The translations under genes were made by a program, and so were the position numbers. DNA of 64,000 bases. It comes from Leptodactylus fallax (Eukaryota; Chordata; Amphibia; Anura; Leptodactylidae). The notes below the pieces were generated by a model, which was not told the origin of the DNA, ran no database searches, and was given only the letters and a program-made list of their open reading frames with translations. The DNA lies in NCBI GenBank assembly GCA_947044405.1, contig CAMRHE010000017.1:10384001-10448000 (forward strand), written 5' to 3'. Shown here one piece after another: positions 1 through 12,635 of this stretch. Each line of letters opens with the position of its first letter. The first letter of the stretch is position 1.

Positions 1-222
1 CTTTCTTCTGCTCAGGCAGTGACGTCACATCTGTTGGTCACATGGAAATGCCACATCTCCGTCCCTTTAAAATGAATGAGACTGAGCTTTAGCATGGCCG
101 TGTGACCCATGGATATGAAGTTTCTTCCTGAGGAGAAGAAAGTAGCCATGTTTCCAAGTCCAGCAAGTGACAACGGTAGTGTAAACATAACCTAAATCTG
201 CCCCCGCTTATAAATATGGTCA
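1..222. other. unannotated non-coding DNA
   Basis: I see no splice-bounded coding segment, RNA gene or recognisable repeat in this stretch. Confidence 0.4.
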
Positions 223-360
223 GCTATAGTATTTATTTTTCTTGCATAGCGCCATCATATTCTTCAGCGCTTTACAGACATTATCGGTCCACTGTCCCAT
301 ATTAGGGCTCACAATCTAAGTTCCTTATCTTTGTGTCTTTAGAGTGTGGGGAAACAAGGA
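223..360 (-). repeat. SINE 3'-end fragment
   Basis: Read on the minus strand this resembles the 3' half of the tRNA-derived repeat seen at 34490-34720: a segment ending in 'aatttagattgtgag'-like sequence, then 'gtctgtaaagcgctg' and 'tatgatggcgctatgc'. The tRNA-like head is missing, so it is a truncated copy. The family assignment rests on similarity within this window and to a common anuran repeat layout. Confidence 0.55.
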
Positions 361-1266
361 ACAGAACAGCTAGAAATTAACCCATCCCTATTATTGAAGG
401 TTTAGGTCTAAAAGATGCCCATATACTGTCAACAGAAGTCAACCAAATGTTTGTTTGGCTGACAGGTATTCCTCCCGATGCCCCTATATTTTCGGTTCGG
501 CCATCAAGAGTTTTTAATGAGGAGAGTAAAGTAAGCCACTGCCAAGCACCTCTAGTGCTCATCTCCAAGCATAAAAAGTACAGCAGCTCAACCCCATTGA
601 CTGGTGACAACACGACTTTTTGTGTAGAGTTGAAGTAGGGTAAGGTGTGCTTGGTCCAGAGTAACACCTAGTTGGTCATGGGCCCCTACAAACACATTAG
701 TATTTATTGTATATTTACTGTGATATTATACTATGACCATTCCCATTGCCTACTACACTGTGCAAAAGGCCTGTTACCCACCCCAAACACACACACCTCA
801 TAGCCAGTCCTATTTTATAAGGAAAGTGCCAAAAATAGTCCCATACTATATTAATAGGATTTCCTGCCATTTTAGAGAAATATTAAAATGTAAAAAATAA
901 ATATATCTGACATCCCTTTAATGTTAGGCAGGCATAAAATCCAATTGGTATTTCAAAGGAAAGCTGTGTCAGTAATAAGAAACCTGTGTATAATATGTAC
1001 GATAAGTTTACTGTGGATTTTTCATACCAATTTCACTGCAAATGAGTAGAATGACTGAAGATTTGTGCAGATTCTTCAGTAAATACTTTCTACAAAACAA
1101 ATTTTAAAAAAAAGGGTATGCCATAAAACTTCTATATGGAATTCCCCAAATATGTGCTAAAAATGTCCCCAAGTGTATGTAAATGTAGCAAATAGGCTGC
1201 AGACTTTTCTGTCATGGATTTTCAGCCTGCAAATCCAAACATATTACAAGAATTTTTCAAGACATA
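361..1266. other. non-coding DNA, no gene seen
   Basis: AT-rich sequence. The overlapping opposite-strand open frames at 377-667 lack splice context or a recognisable domain and look like chance. Nothing else is supported. Confidence 0.4.
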
Positions 1267-1809
1267 CAGTGCCTTGCGAAAGTATTCGGCCTCCTTGAAC
1301 TTTTCAACCTTTCTTGGGATGTTTAAAGTTTGGGAAATCTTTTCGTATCCAAATCCAGCTTTAAACTTCTCCACAACAGTATCACGGACCTGCCTGGTGG
1401 GTTCCTTGGTCTTCATGATGCTCTCTGCGCTTTAAACAGAACCCTGAGACTATCACAGAGCAGGTGCATTTATACGGAGACTTGATTACACACAGGTGGA
1501 TTATATTTATCATCATCAGTCATTTAGGACAACATTGGATCATTCAGAGATCCTCACTGAACTTCTGGAGTGAGTTTGCTGCACTGAAAGTAAAGGGGCC
1601 GAATAATATTGCACGCCCCACTTTTCAGTTTTTTATTTTTTACAAAAGTTTAAAATAATCAATAAATTTTGTTCCACTTCACAATTGTGTCCCACTTGTT
1701 GTTGATTCTTCACCAAAAAATTTAAATTTTATATCTTTATGTTTGAAGCCTGAAATGTGGCAAAAGGTTGAAAAAGTTCAAGGGGGCCAAATACTTTCGC
1801 AAGGCACTG
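1267..1809 (-). mobile_element. Tc1-like deletion derivative (lineage B)
   Basis: Both ends carry the inverted repeat CAGTGCCTTGCGAAAGTATT and are flanked by TA, the Tc1/mariner target duplication. Read on the minus strand it keeps the 5' untranslated part and the first ~35 codons of the transposase (MKTKEPTRQVRDTVV...), then jumps directly to the far inverted repeat. About 900 bp relative to the 50145-51586 copy are missing. It cannot make transposase and could move only in trans, like a MITE. The two copies share the same 5' untranslated region almost base for base. Confidence 0.9.
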
Positions 1810-1829
1810 TATATATTCATAGGTGATCA

Positions 1830-2060
1830 ATGTGTGAATGGTGGGGGGCTGACACCCAAGACCTACTGAACAGCTGGCTGAAGAAATTGTTCAGGTGATC
1901 GCTGCAGCCTCTTCACCGAACAGTAAGCACAGCGATGTACATGTTGTAGTGTGTGCTCAGGATTGCAGCTCAGCCCCTTTCACTTGAAAGACTGAGCCGC
2001 TGCTGTACCAGGCGACTAAAGCTTTGGAAGAGGTCGATGAGGTTACTTTTATTACCCGGT
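1830..2060. repeat. dispersed repeat family R1
   Basis: One of about ten copies in the window of a repeat with a 'ggtgtcggacccc...gatcagctg' head and a 'gctgcagcctcttca...cattcacttcaatg' core. Other copies lie near 5150, 8975, 10750, 23100, 32870, 42890, 54760, 56265 and 61430. Copies are diverged and have no coding potential. The class is not determined. Confidence 0.55.
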
Positions 2061-2904
2061 AGTCAGGTCCTGTTTGATGACATACGGATGACCTTAAAGT
2101 GGCAGCAAAACAATACAATATGCATGGAAATGGACGCGTGCTGCGGATTTTGCAATGCATAGCTTGAAATTTTCAGAAAAACCACGAAAGTCAGCATGTA
2201 ATAAATGTAGACTTGGACACAGATTTCCCTTAGGACTGCGATGAAATCTACAATCCTATATTGAATAAACAGCTTAAAATAACAACCCCCTTGTACATGA
2301 AAGGGTTAAGCAGTACATTATTCAGGGTCATGAATTCTCTCTCTCTCTCGGTGGTCTTGCCGTGATCTTTCTACTAATTGACTCCAAATGACATTCCAGT
2401 TGCCAAGGAATACCAACAGCTAACAACCCGGTTATAGTGATTTATAGACGGTACGGCCATATTTACAAGGACGGATTGCAGGAGGAGGAAATGCAAAAGA
2501 CGGACTTAACACACAGAACAGCAAGAGTTAAATCTATTACTTATTATGGCAAGAATAGCGCTGCAGTCTGCACCAATCTTGTCAGACATACTGGAAACCC
2601 TTGATGGGAGGGAATAAATGTAGATGTGAACAGTGCCTTACCTTACTAGTCAGGGCGGTGTATACACAGAGCAGCTTTGCTGCCAAGGAGACCACAATCT
2701 TATCTTTCGCTCACAGCCAGATGCCACAAGTCCTGTTCCTTGGCGACAATATTTAGAAGAACGAAACCAAAAATTCAGCTGGTTCACAGGGGTCATTTTA
2801 CCATGTCATTACCAGTAATAAAACCCTTAATCGGAAAACAGGACCTGACAGATACCAGATCAAATACTCTGAATTATTAAAACGTTCATAAAAATGGATA
2901 TAAA
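2061..2904. other. non-coding DNA, no gene seen
   Basis: Contains a short (ct)n tract near 2338. The small overlapping open frames around 2633-2880 have no recognisable domain. Nothing else is supported. Confidence 0.35.
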
Positions 2905-3170
2905 GTATATAAAACAGCGCCACCCCAGTCCATGGGTGGTGTGCAGGTGTTACAGCTGAGCTTCACTCAAGTGAATGGGATGAGCTGCAAAAAAAAAAAA
3001 AAAAAAAGGGGAAGTGGTTACCCATGGACACCATAGACTATAATGGGGTCTGCTTGGGGTCCGTCTGGTTTGTACTGAAACTCCGAGCAGGACTTTCCTC
3101 TCCACCGGTTTTAGGTGGAATCTGCGGCAGACTCTCCAATGCAGATGTGAGCCTAACCTTACACTCACTC
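2905..3170. repeat. dispersed repeat family R3 with poly(A) tract
   Basis: Holds a ~23-nt A run (2985-3007) followed by a repeat with the signature 'ccatagactataatggggt' and 'gcagatgtgagcc'. Related copies occur at 27675-27945, 32375-32580, 34170-34375 and 49225-49340. The similarity between copies is direct; the class is unknown. Confidence 0.5.
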
Positions 3171-5149
3171 CCTAATAATATAATAACCCCCCACACCGAT
3201 CATTTTGCCCATTTTTCAGAGCCATTACTCTCCGCAATCGTGTATCTAGCTTAAAAGAATTGCACGTCACAACAGGCGATAATATGGTTATGTCCATCTT
3301 TGCAACCATTGCAGGATCAGACTACGCAGGATGTATTTCTAGTCTGAACACTAAATTGTCATAATTCTGTAATAAAATATCCCATGCCCCTATAAAAAGC
3401 TAAAAATTAGGTAGATTTGATTTGCAGGACTCTAGAAAAGCTGGGTAAAAGCCACTAAGAGAGTGGTTGCCACTTCCTTCTCAGATGCACCACATTGTGG
3501 CCGTGCAGATCGGTAGAAACCACACAGACTGAACTCCTTTTCATGATCATGGAGAGCATTACTGAATCGCTCTGCCTAATCATAGAGGGAACTGCGTAGC
3601 TGTACACAAAAATAGGAATTCAAGGCAGAATCCACCCCAAATTCCACCTCCCATTTCATTTCAGCTGATTTTTATTGCTAGCGGGATTGAAATGAATGGA
3701 AGGTGCAAAATACATGTTTACCGTCAGGGCACAATTTGATACAGAATTTGTCAAAATCCGCTCACGGAATTTGTTCTTGCCCAATAAAAAGCAAAACACA
3801 GTGGTACTCTTCTCCAAATTCAGCGAGAGATCCCAACGTGTGAACACCCTCTTAGAGTTGCACATTCCTTTCTTTCTACATTCATTACTGGGAAGAAACG
3901 GGAAGCTGAAGCATTAGAGGTACGTCTTGTTACAGCCAGGACAAGATGGAGTATGAAGCATGAATCTTTAGCGTTCCCAGGGATAGCTAAGAAATGGTTA
4001 AATAGAAGGTTTGCCATCTTTAATGACTGTTGTCTTCAGTTTTCACATCAGGCGTAGACCCTCATTATTGCCATTGTCGTTTCTATAAGCCGCTATTAAT
4101 GTGTTCACATTTCCATCCTACAGATTATAAAACCCAGACAGTGTGCACTGTGCCATACTCATCACCAGAAATTGTTTTGCTGTTATCCTGTAGTACAAAG
4201 CTCAAAATTACAGCCAGATGACAAACACTATTTCCAGTGGTTTCAATGAAATCACTGATGAATACTAATTAAAGCCAAGCACTTATTAAATGCAAGAAAA
4301 TACATGTTTAGATAAATTACAGTATTATTGTATTAAAGGGCAACCATGCCCCAGTCAGGCTCCATTACCGCCGACGAATGCCTAGTTTCCATTTTCAACA
4401 CTTTCACACGTTTCGGCTGAGAAAAAAAAACGCGCTCCAATAAACCCAAATAAGAGTAGTAGCTCTCAATGGAAAGGGTTAACACATTGGTAGGTTGTTC
4501 TTTTGTTCTATAGCCATAAATGGCCAATTTTGGAGCAAGTTCGATAAATTTAGAATGGATTTTCATTGATCGGAAGCTATACCCATTTTTCATCTTATGC
4601 GCCATTTACACACCACAGTGGCACCCCAAGGGCAACTGCACACAGTGGAATTCCACCCCCTACTCATTTCAGTGGGAGGCAGATGCTTCTTTTTCTGCTC
4701 CGTCTTCTGGAGGATTCCATCATAGAAATGAAAGGGAATAAGAAATCGTTTGAACGCCAACAGGAAGATTTTCATGGCCAGTTTTGCAAGGCGGATCTTG
4801 CTGCAAAATCTGAATTTTACCCTTAATTTTCTTGGATGCTAATGCAACAGACGAAACATCTGCGGAGCATAACTGTTCTGGGAGTCTAAGAGGTTGCCCC
4901 TTTTTCCCAATGAGCCTCTAAGGCTATGTTCACATCTGGGCCGGAGTCTCCGTTGGATGGACACGAACAATGGAGAGGCAACACTAGTGTGAACCTAGAG
5001 TAAGCCGTTTTGGGAGACTCTGTCCCTCTTCCTGATCTATGAAAGTTCACAAAAATTGAGAGCAATGGCAAGTATGACTAGTAAACAAGACAGCCTCTTC
5101 ATTCCCATGTTTGAGGCTTTCCCTCCATGTCTTGAAAGGGGTTTTCCAT
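3171..5149. other. non-coding DNA with short repeat scraps
   Basis: No splice-bounded exon or RNA gene found. A short R3-like scrap lies at about 4920-5000. The AT-rich segment 4220-4330 could be a constrained non-coding element, but nothing here can test that. Confidence 0.35.
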
Positions 5150-5450
5150 GCTACATAGCCAATGACCTATGCTTAGATCATCAATTAAAGATTGACAGGG
5201 GTCTGACACCCTGGCCCCTCTGACGATCAGTTGTTTGAAGAGGCTGCAGCGCTCGGGTACCTCTTCAGTACTTACCAAGCACAACACTGTATATTTCTAC
5301 AGTGGCTGCGCTTCGTATCGCAGCTCAGCCCATTCACTTCAATGACGACACATAGCCTGAGAAGCGAAATTGACTCTCTGCCACTTCAACCAGCTGATCA
5401 ATGGGGGTCTCGGGTGTTGGACCCCCACAAATCTTGAATTATTAACCTAT
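5150..5450. repeat. dispersed repeat family R1
   Basis: A near full-length copy of R1, beginning near 'gatcatcaattaaagattg' and ending near 'gttggacccccacaaatc', with the family core between. No coding content. Confidence 0.55.
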
Positions 5451-6424
5451 CCCAATACATGCACTCAGTTTGGCTAAGCATGGATGTGTCTGCAATGGAG
5501 GCACCACTGGTGGTAGCGCATCTCCAAAAAAAGAAAAATAAATTATAATATATAAAAGGCATTGAAATACATGTTCATTCCCCCATGACATCTGTCCGGG
5601 CGCCTCTTGGCTTTCACCTTTCACTTTAGACCGAAAGGCGGTCCTGCTGAAATAGTCAGGTTGGAGTGACTAATTGGTACAGGGGTGCCCCTTTATTCAG
5701 AAAAAGTAATGGCGCAATGGTATTCCAATTTGTTGACCCTTGCAGAATTGTACAGATGACAATTACTGTAACTTAGTTGGGTGATACGGACCCCCGTCCT
5801 GGTGTCAGGTTCCTATTAGTACTACAATGTGGACAAGTCTTGGTAATTCTTAATTAGCCAATTTGAGCGATTATTCTTCCATTGCAAACATCACAACAAT
5901 GACACTTGGACTACATCCAGAAAAGTCCAAACCTTAGACACAATTTCCATCATGACCCTTCATCTACTTCCGCTACTGTAAATTGCAGCCACACGCTCTA
6001 GAACCTGCCATACATCCCGCTTCTCTCTGCTTCGCCCCCACAAAGGACTTTGTGTAAATGAATCAATTAGTTATTCAGTTTTCGAGCTCTTGTGTTCAAG
6101 CTCAAGTGGTTCAAGTTGAATAAGTTACGACTCGGGAAACGTGGGACTATTTCACTTAGCAACGATGACGCACCACACCCAGTCTATTGTAAGAGAATGA
6201 AAAGCATAAAGTGCAGGGATTCTGGCCGGACGCCAAAGACAACTGACCGGACACTCAACAACTTACTTACAAAGTGCTGCACCTGTTAGTCTGTTTCTTA
6301 GAAAGATCCTGTATTTTCTGTTGGAATATGTCTTGTACAACCGATTAGAAAACCGAGCTCAGCTATAGTGAATGGCTGCTATACCAGACACTGCCCAAAG
6401 GCAAGAGGGGCGCTGTAATTTATT
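5451..6424. other. non-coding DNA, no gene seen
   Basis: No repeat or exon recognised. Short AT-rich stretches such as 5850-5910 are candidates for conservation only. Confidence 0.35.
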
Positions 6425-6451
6425 AAAAAAAATATATATATAATAAAAAAT

Positions 6452-6512
<61 letters not shown>
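6425..6512. repeat. (TA)n(CA)n microsatellite
   Basis: Long alternating TA tract that changes to CA at its right end, interrupted at the left by short A runs. Confidence 0.95.
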
Positions 6513-8730
6513 TACTATTATATTGTGAGAACTGAGCAACAACAACACTTTCACCTGCAAGGTCTGACGGAGCATTTCTCCAGCTTTTGACATAATTTAC
6601 AATATCCACAGCCGCCCTAGCTTCTTTATCTATTGGAACAATGCCCACAGACTTGTAAATGTCCATTTCCTATAAAACACCACATGCACCATTGTGACCT
6701 GGACTGATGTACCAAGGATCAATGATTTGTGATGCAGCCGTTTACTGAAGGTGGTGCAGATGTAGAGACAAGATAGAGACTTTACCATAGATAACATACA
6801 ATGCATTGCATGCTGCAGCCAATGATAAGACTGCAGGACCAACAAGTGGTCTTGGACCACCAGTAGAGTTAACCATTGATGCACATATATTTTATATTAT
6901 ACAGAGTGTCAATGTCAATAATGGGTGTACAATGGTAACGTGGGCTGTGCAGTCCATATGTCAAACCACAGCCCGAGTGACTCCATCATAAATGGCTGAC
7001 AGCCATGGGCAAACAAACGCAGTAAAGATCCTCGAATTAAAAAAAAAAAAAAAAATTTGCTATGACAATATAATATTAAAAATAATTTTTCATTCATCTG
7101 CAATTCCCCCCCCCCCCCCAACTCTACCCTAAACTGGTCTACACTAACTCCATAGCCCTGATAACTATAGAATTTAATGCAACTAAAAAGTCATATATAC
7201 TTGTTCTATATAGACCACCAGAATTATGCCCAGGCCAAGGAACCTCCACCAGACAAAGCAGATATTTTCCTTTGACCAAATTGATTATTATATCTTTTAT
7301 GTTAATCCATATTAATAGTGTATATTTGCACTGTAAATTATGCAGTTACCATTGTACAAAGCCATATGTACTTGTTCTCCCTCCCAGAATTATGTCCAGG
7401 CCCGGGACATAACACAACGCAGATATAAAAGTCAATTTGCATGCTAATTCCCCCATATTAAATTTTACCTGGCACATCCTGCCAACTGCAGGGCTTACCA
7501 ACAAAGCAAACAAGAATTGAACAGGTTGCATTTGATCCCATGACCCAGAAGTGCCTCTTATCTTCCCATAAGCCATTAAAATGACATGCATATTATTCCG
7601 AGCCAACCCTGCATGTTAATAGGATGGATGGGGGTTGAGATTGACAGCTGTAGGCCCCACCAACGTCTATGTAATGGTCAACTCAGGGTAAACCTTTAGG
7701 TCCCTGGATGTCTTTAGTATGCATATCATATAAAAGCCAAGGGAAAGGGATTAAATGTGTGCACACTGGCAGACAATGTATACAAACAGCGGTATATTCT
7801 GTGCCGGGGACCCGAGTGTGTTACCAACATTACACAAGAGGCTTTTCTCAACACTGTACTAAGACTTAGACACAAAGGTCTATTCACGAGTTGATCCCGC
7901 TCCTAATGAATACATTTAGGACTCCATTGAGAATCCCTGTAGCAGATTAGCCGCTTGTTACAAAAACCTCACTTCAAAAAATAAACTTTGCCGTAATCCG
8001 CAGGCCCCTTCCACAAGCGCTGCACTATGTTAAAGACACGACATTGGGAAATATTCCTATAAAACTAAAACTTCCCGCACACTGGCTGGGACAAAAGAGA
8101 CGACTGAAAACAGTCGTAGTAAAAGTTTATACTTGTAAAAGTTCCAGCAAGCGGGATACACTGCAGGGAAATACTTCCCAGAGGTTGCAGGGAGGGTCTT
8201 GTCCTCAAAAAGACGCCAATTTATCACCATTTATGGGCTGGGGAATTCATAGTAATTGCATTAGGAAGAGGCTGTAAATTACTTGTGTCCATTCACTTGG
8301 CTTCCAGTCAACAGGACATCATGCAAAATACACAGTAATGACTATCCGCATAGCGAAACTCCCTGATGGCCTTAACTCTTAGCTTGTTAACACAAAACCC
8401 AATGTAATGCAGATCAGATTAGATGGAAAACCCAGTAACCGGCCACAGAGGCGGACACTTCATTGTATGAGGTTTCAGCTGTGTGTACAATGCAACCTTT
8501 CACCGCGCTCTGCGGGAATCTATTACTGGTGCTGAAAAGGGCGACTTCGAGACAGATAGTTCATCCTGCTGCTGATCAGCAGAGACTGCCGTATTCTTAT
8601 AGGTAGTCACAACCCTTCGGCCTGTAGTGCTGTCCTATTAGCAATCACCCAGCTTTCTCAGGTAAAGATATTACTCGTACAGCTGTAACAAACACTTAAG
8701 GAATTAAATACACTGTCAGGAAACATGAAG
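6513..8730. other. non-coding DNA, no gene seen
   Basis: Contains an A run at about 7040-7055 and a C run at about 7107-7119. The open frames here are shorter than 90 codons and show no domain. Nothing else supported. Confidence 0.35.
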
Positions 8731-8940
8731 GCTGAGGCCCCCCTCCGTTTTTTGAAATGCAGCTTTTTTGTTGCAGATTTTGCAGCGATTTTTTTGAGCC
8801 TAAACTCCTTTAGGCTAAAGGCCCTACTTTACAGAAATAAAGGGGAGAAAAAAAAAACCCCACACATGTAATACATTTCACCGCAGCGTTTTTTTGCTGC
8901 GGTTCACTACATGGGGGCCTTAGCCTAAAGGGTTTTTTTT
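8731..8940. repeat. palindromic repeat family R2, diverged copy
   Basis: Inverted arms 'gcagcttttttgttgcagat' at the left and 'accgcagcgtttttttgctg' at the right, with a middle unlike the copies at 27942 and 45783. It is a degraded or related member of the palindromic family. Confidence 0.5.
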
Positions 8941-8960
8941 TTGGGGGGGGGGGGGGGGGA
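8932..8960. repeat. T-run/G-run homopolymer
   Basis: A run of T followed directly by about 18 G. It is a likely site of assembly and replication slippage. Confidence 0.9.
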
Positions 8961-8974
8961 AATTCATCGATTCC

Positions 8975-9215
8975 TTAAGATGGTTCTTCAATTAAAGATC
9001 AGCAGGGTCTGACATCCAGGACCCCTAGGGATCAGCTGTTTCCAGCAACAACAGCGCTGCAAAGACCATGTGAATTACTGCGATGTGCTTGGTTAATCAT
9101 AAAGAGGCCATAGTACCTGAACGCTGCGCCCTCTTGAAAAAGCTGATCTGCTGGGGATCCTGGGTGTCAGACCAGATTACGCTTCAATTGATGACCTAAT
9201 CAGAAGGGATCCACA
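8975..9215. repeat. dispersed repeat family R1
   Basis: Bounded by near-inverted ends ('cttcaattaaagatc' at the left, 'cttcaattgatgacc' at the right), with the R1 'tgatc(a/t)gctg' core in the middle. Confidence 0.5.
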
Positions 9216-9219
9216 TGTC

Positions 9220-9475
9220 AAATGCCCATCAATATTCAGTTGATCTTTCCTTAGGATTGGTACATCCCAAAAGAAATGTTTTTGTTGTGATATCCCGCTC
9301 TGCTTCTTCTTTACCTTACCTTTCTATCTGTCTACTATCAATGAGATGCCTCTTCCTTGGAACGTTTTGTGTATATTGTATGTGTATTTGTATTGCTTAT
9401 CTTTGCTGCTGTAACACACTAAACTTCCCCATTGTGGGACTATTAAAGGATTAATAAATTATATTATTATTATAA
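9220..9475 (+). mobile_element. L2/CR1-like LINE 3' end
   Basis: The 3' untranslated tail matches the tail of the longer copy at 43420-44165: both share 'gatatccc', 'gctgctgtaacacact' and 'gtgggactattaaaggatta'. It is a 5'-truncated insertion ending in an AT-rich tail (TTATTATTAT), as expected from target-primed reverse transcription. No reverse transcriptase sequence remains. Confidence 0.75.
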
Positions 9476-10405
9476 ACAACACTCCGGAAAATTTTTGCAA
9501 TTTCTAAAGTGTTAGTTTGAAAAAATATTTAGGTAATTTTCATCCACTTTACCTCCGATACCCTCAAAACAATTCATAGCAGGATAACGGCTGCTCCACA
9601 TAAGCCCACAGAGGTGATAAAAGCCAGCGTTTATATTACTTCCACATGTCTGTATAGATAGTTTGCATTTTGTGGGTTGAGTCCCATTTGGAGATGATGA
9701 TACTATGGGGGAGTATGAGCATACCAAGCATCTTATTACCAAAACCCTACGGGATGATGGTCGAAATGGATGAAAACAGAGCAGATACCTTACTAAGCTG
9801 TTGTTATGTAAGGGACATCTTAATGACTTCATCAGTCAGGAAGACAAAAGACCGCGACAGGTTAACTGCTGGTTAAGCCAAAATAATGTTTAACTCTGTC
9901 TCACAATCTCTCGCTGGGTTGGTCTCCAGGCTGGAAGCTTTTAAAGCCAACAATAGGATTTTTTTTTTTTTTTTTTTAGGAAAAGGTGTGGCCGACTTGT
10001 TTCACTTCCTTCAATTGAGAAAATCCGTATCAAATCCTAGGACAAGTTTGGGAAGTTATTCAACAAAGTGTTGACAACAGGAGACTTAGAAATATCCCGA
10101 TGTGAAGGTCTGTGGTTTTGGAGCCACTTAAAACAGCATTTACGCCTAAGATTTATATAAAGCAATAAAAACAAACCAGTAAATATAAATGAAATTGTCT
10201 TAACAGAAAACAAAGCTAAAACAATATGGCCATCATTATAGGTCCCATAGGGGTTGTCAACTAGTCCTCTCAGACTGGATGGCAAGCTCAGTTCAGTTTC
10301 TATAGGAGTTGCTTACTTTAGTATGACTTCCATATGGTTTTCCATACTGGAACCACATGATATCTAATGTATTTCCTGATTCTAAACTAGCCCTCCTGGT
10401 ATTAG

Positions 10406-10438
<33 letters not shown>

Positions 10439-12635
10439 CAACACACCACACTCCATATGTTTACATGAAGGCCATATTATGGCTTGGTACCACCCAGCAC
10501 TGGTAGACTGATAATAATGCAGTTGAGTGTCTGCCTAGAAACCTTGAAAAAGTCCCAGCAAAAATCCCTTTAATTCAGCCATTGACTCATTATAATCCAC
10601 CAGCACATACTAAAAGCACGCACCATAACTGCATTGTCAAAACTGAAGACTGGTGTAAAACCACCAACTGGAAAAATCTGTCCCAGTCGAGTGGACTAGA
10701 AAAAAGGTGCCATACCAAGCTGCGAAGAAAAGTATGACACTTGCAGTATGGTCCAGTGCAAGACCTGATGCTGAGGCTGCAGCGATCACATGGCCATCAC
10801 AGCCCCTTCCAACAGTTAATCAAGTTATTCTGGCATTTAAACTGAATGGCCTCCACCAAAAATAGGCCATCAATATTAGATTTAAGAGGGTCCAACCCTC
10901 TGTATCCTCACCAATCTAGTTTTGATGACCTATCCTAAGAAGGTTGCATTAATTTTAAAATCTTGCATGACCCCTTTTAACTTGTCACTACTGAAGGGGT
11001 AACCACAAGACTTGATGGCCTTAGCAACCCAAACCTAGGAAAAAAGGAAGCCACACAGCTGGTATGGAATTGCTGCTTATGCACTTCTCTAGGTGTGAAG
11101 AGCGGAATTAGGATTTAGGCAATTCCCCAAAATACAGAAGACAACCAATAGGATCAACAGACCACAAGCAAAATAAACTAGTTCAGAGAACATAGAGAGC
11201 CTAGACAAAAGACGTAATCACAGGCAACATCAATGTCAGGTTGAAATTCCTCACCTCAGCCCTTTATTGGACCCTAAACTAAAGTCCCGATTAGTTCTGC
11301 ATCCCAAACCCCAGATTTTGGCTGGTAATCATACCAACCTTAAAGTGACAGTAGGGACATGCTGTACAGAATCTTTATCAACAGCACAGAAGGGAGCGGA
11401 GTCTTCTGGATGGAGAAATAGGAGCAGAGATAAGAATTCCTGACAACAGCATTCATTTTATTGGTTGGGCAGTGCTATTTATTGAGCTATTTGGCAGTGA
11501 TATTTACACACTGGGTGAAATGGACACTATATGGTACATCATAAAGAGAAGCATCAATACAAGATATAGAGCACCAATCTACCCAAGGTCAGTCTTGGTT
11601 CCAATATCAGCATTGTATTAAGGAAATGTAAAGGTGGCCATATATTTTTAAGCTGACAGCTATTCCGCCTGACTCCTCTATACACATACATGCTCAGCGC
11701 ACATGCATTTTTAATCTGGACTGTATAATAAACCACTGCCAGACATCTCTGGCAGCACATCTACCTGAAAACAAAGGATCAGCCATGCTGAAATTCAACA
11801 TACCCGATCCTTCGTTCACCCACATCTGTTGGGAAAGAAATAAAACAGCCCCATGTACGCAAGATTGTCTGGTTCCATTGGACTAGACTTTGCTCTTCTG
11901 TGTATACATGCATTTAGTTATTGCAAATCTAAAGCCAGGTCATCCCTTTAAATCTCCACCGCCCTGCAGGGAGCACGTGCTGTTCAGTAGGACAGTAACA
12001 ATACCTAATTATGCAACGTGCTATATACATGACCTGGAATACAGCCTCGGAGGCTTCATTACACCGACTATAAATTAATGATCCACGGAATGTTCTACAC
12101 ACTCAAACAAAGAAGAAGATGAATGCCCCAACCAGCGCGAAGTGGGCTCCTCTACAACCAGAACATGCCGTAACATTTGTATTCCGCTGAAATTAATATA
12201 ATTAGTGAGCTCCTTCTTAGGCGGCTTAAAGGAAATGCACAGGGGATAATAGGAATCCTGGCAGCGTTCACACTGTCTTACCTCACAGCCCATATGTTGC
12301 ATTACAGCTTATTAATCAACTTGTGCAGTCAACCGAGTCACATAGAAAACATATTAAAGTGTAGGCGTTGTTTCCGCAATGAATAAAGCCAGCCTTGTTG
12401 GCTACATAAAATACAGTTTAACCCAGTGCCACTCTTATAACAAGCTAAATAGCTGAGGAAGCTGGAGACAAGTTGGTTGCTATGCATACACTGTCCCTAG
12501 CAACCAGTTTGTTTCAAAATATTCAGGTCTCTGGTTTAGGCTTGAGAGAGCAAAGAAGGGGCAAGAAGAAACTCTTTAAAGTCAACCCATCAGATGATAC
12601 CTGCTGCCCTGCCTGAGAGCGGGACATGGTAGGCA
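9476..12635. other. non-coding DNA with minor repeats
   Basis: Contains T runs at about 9960, an A run at 10410-10438 and an R1-like scrap near 10750-10960. I found no splice-bounded coding sequence on either strand, including none of the missing downstream prickle exons. Confidence 0.35.
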
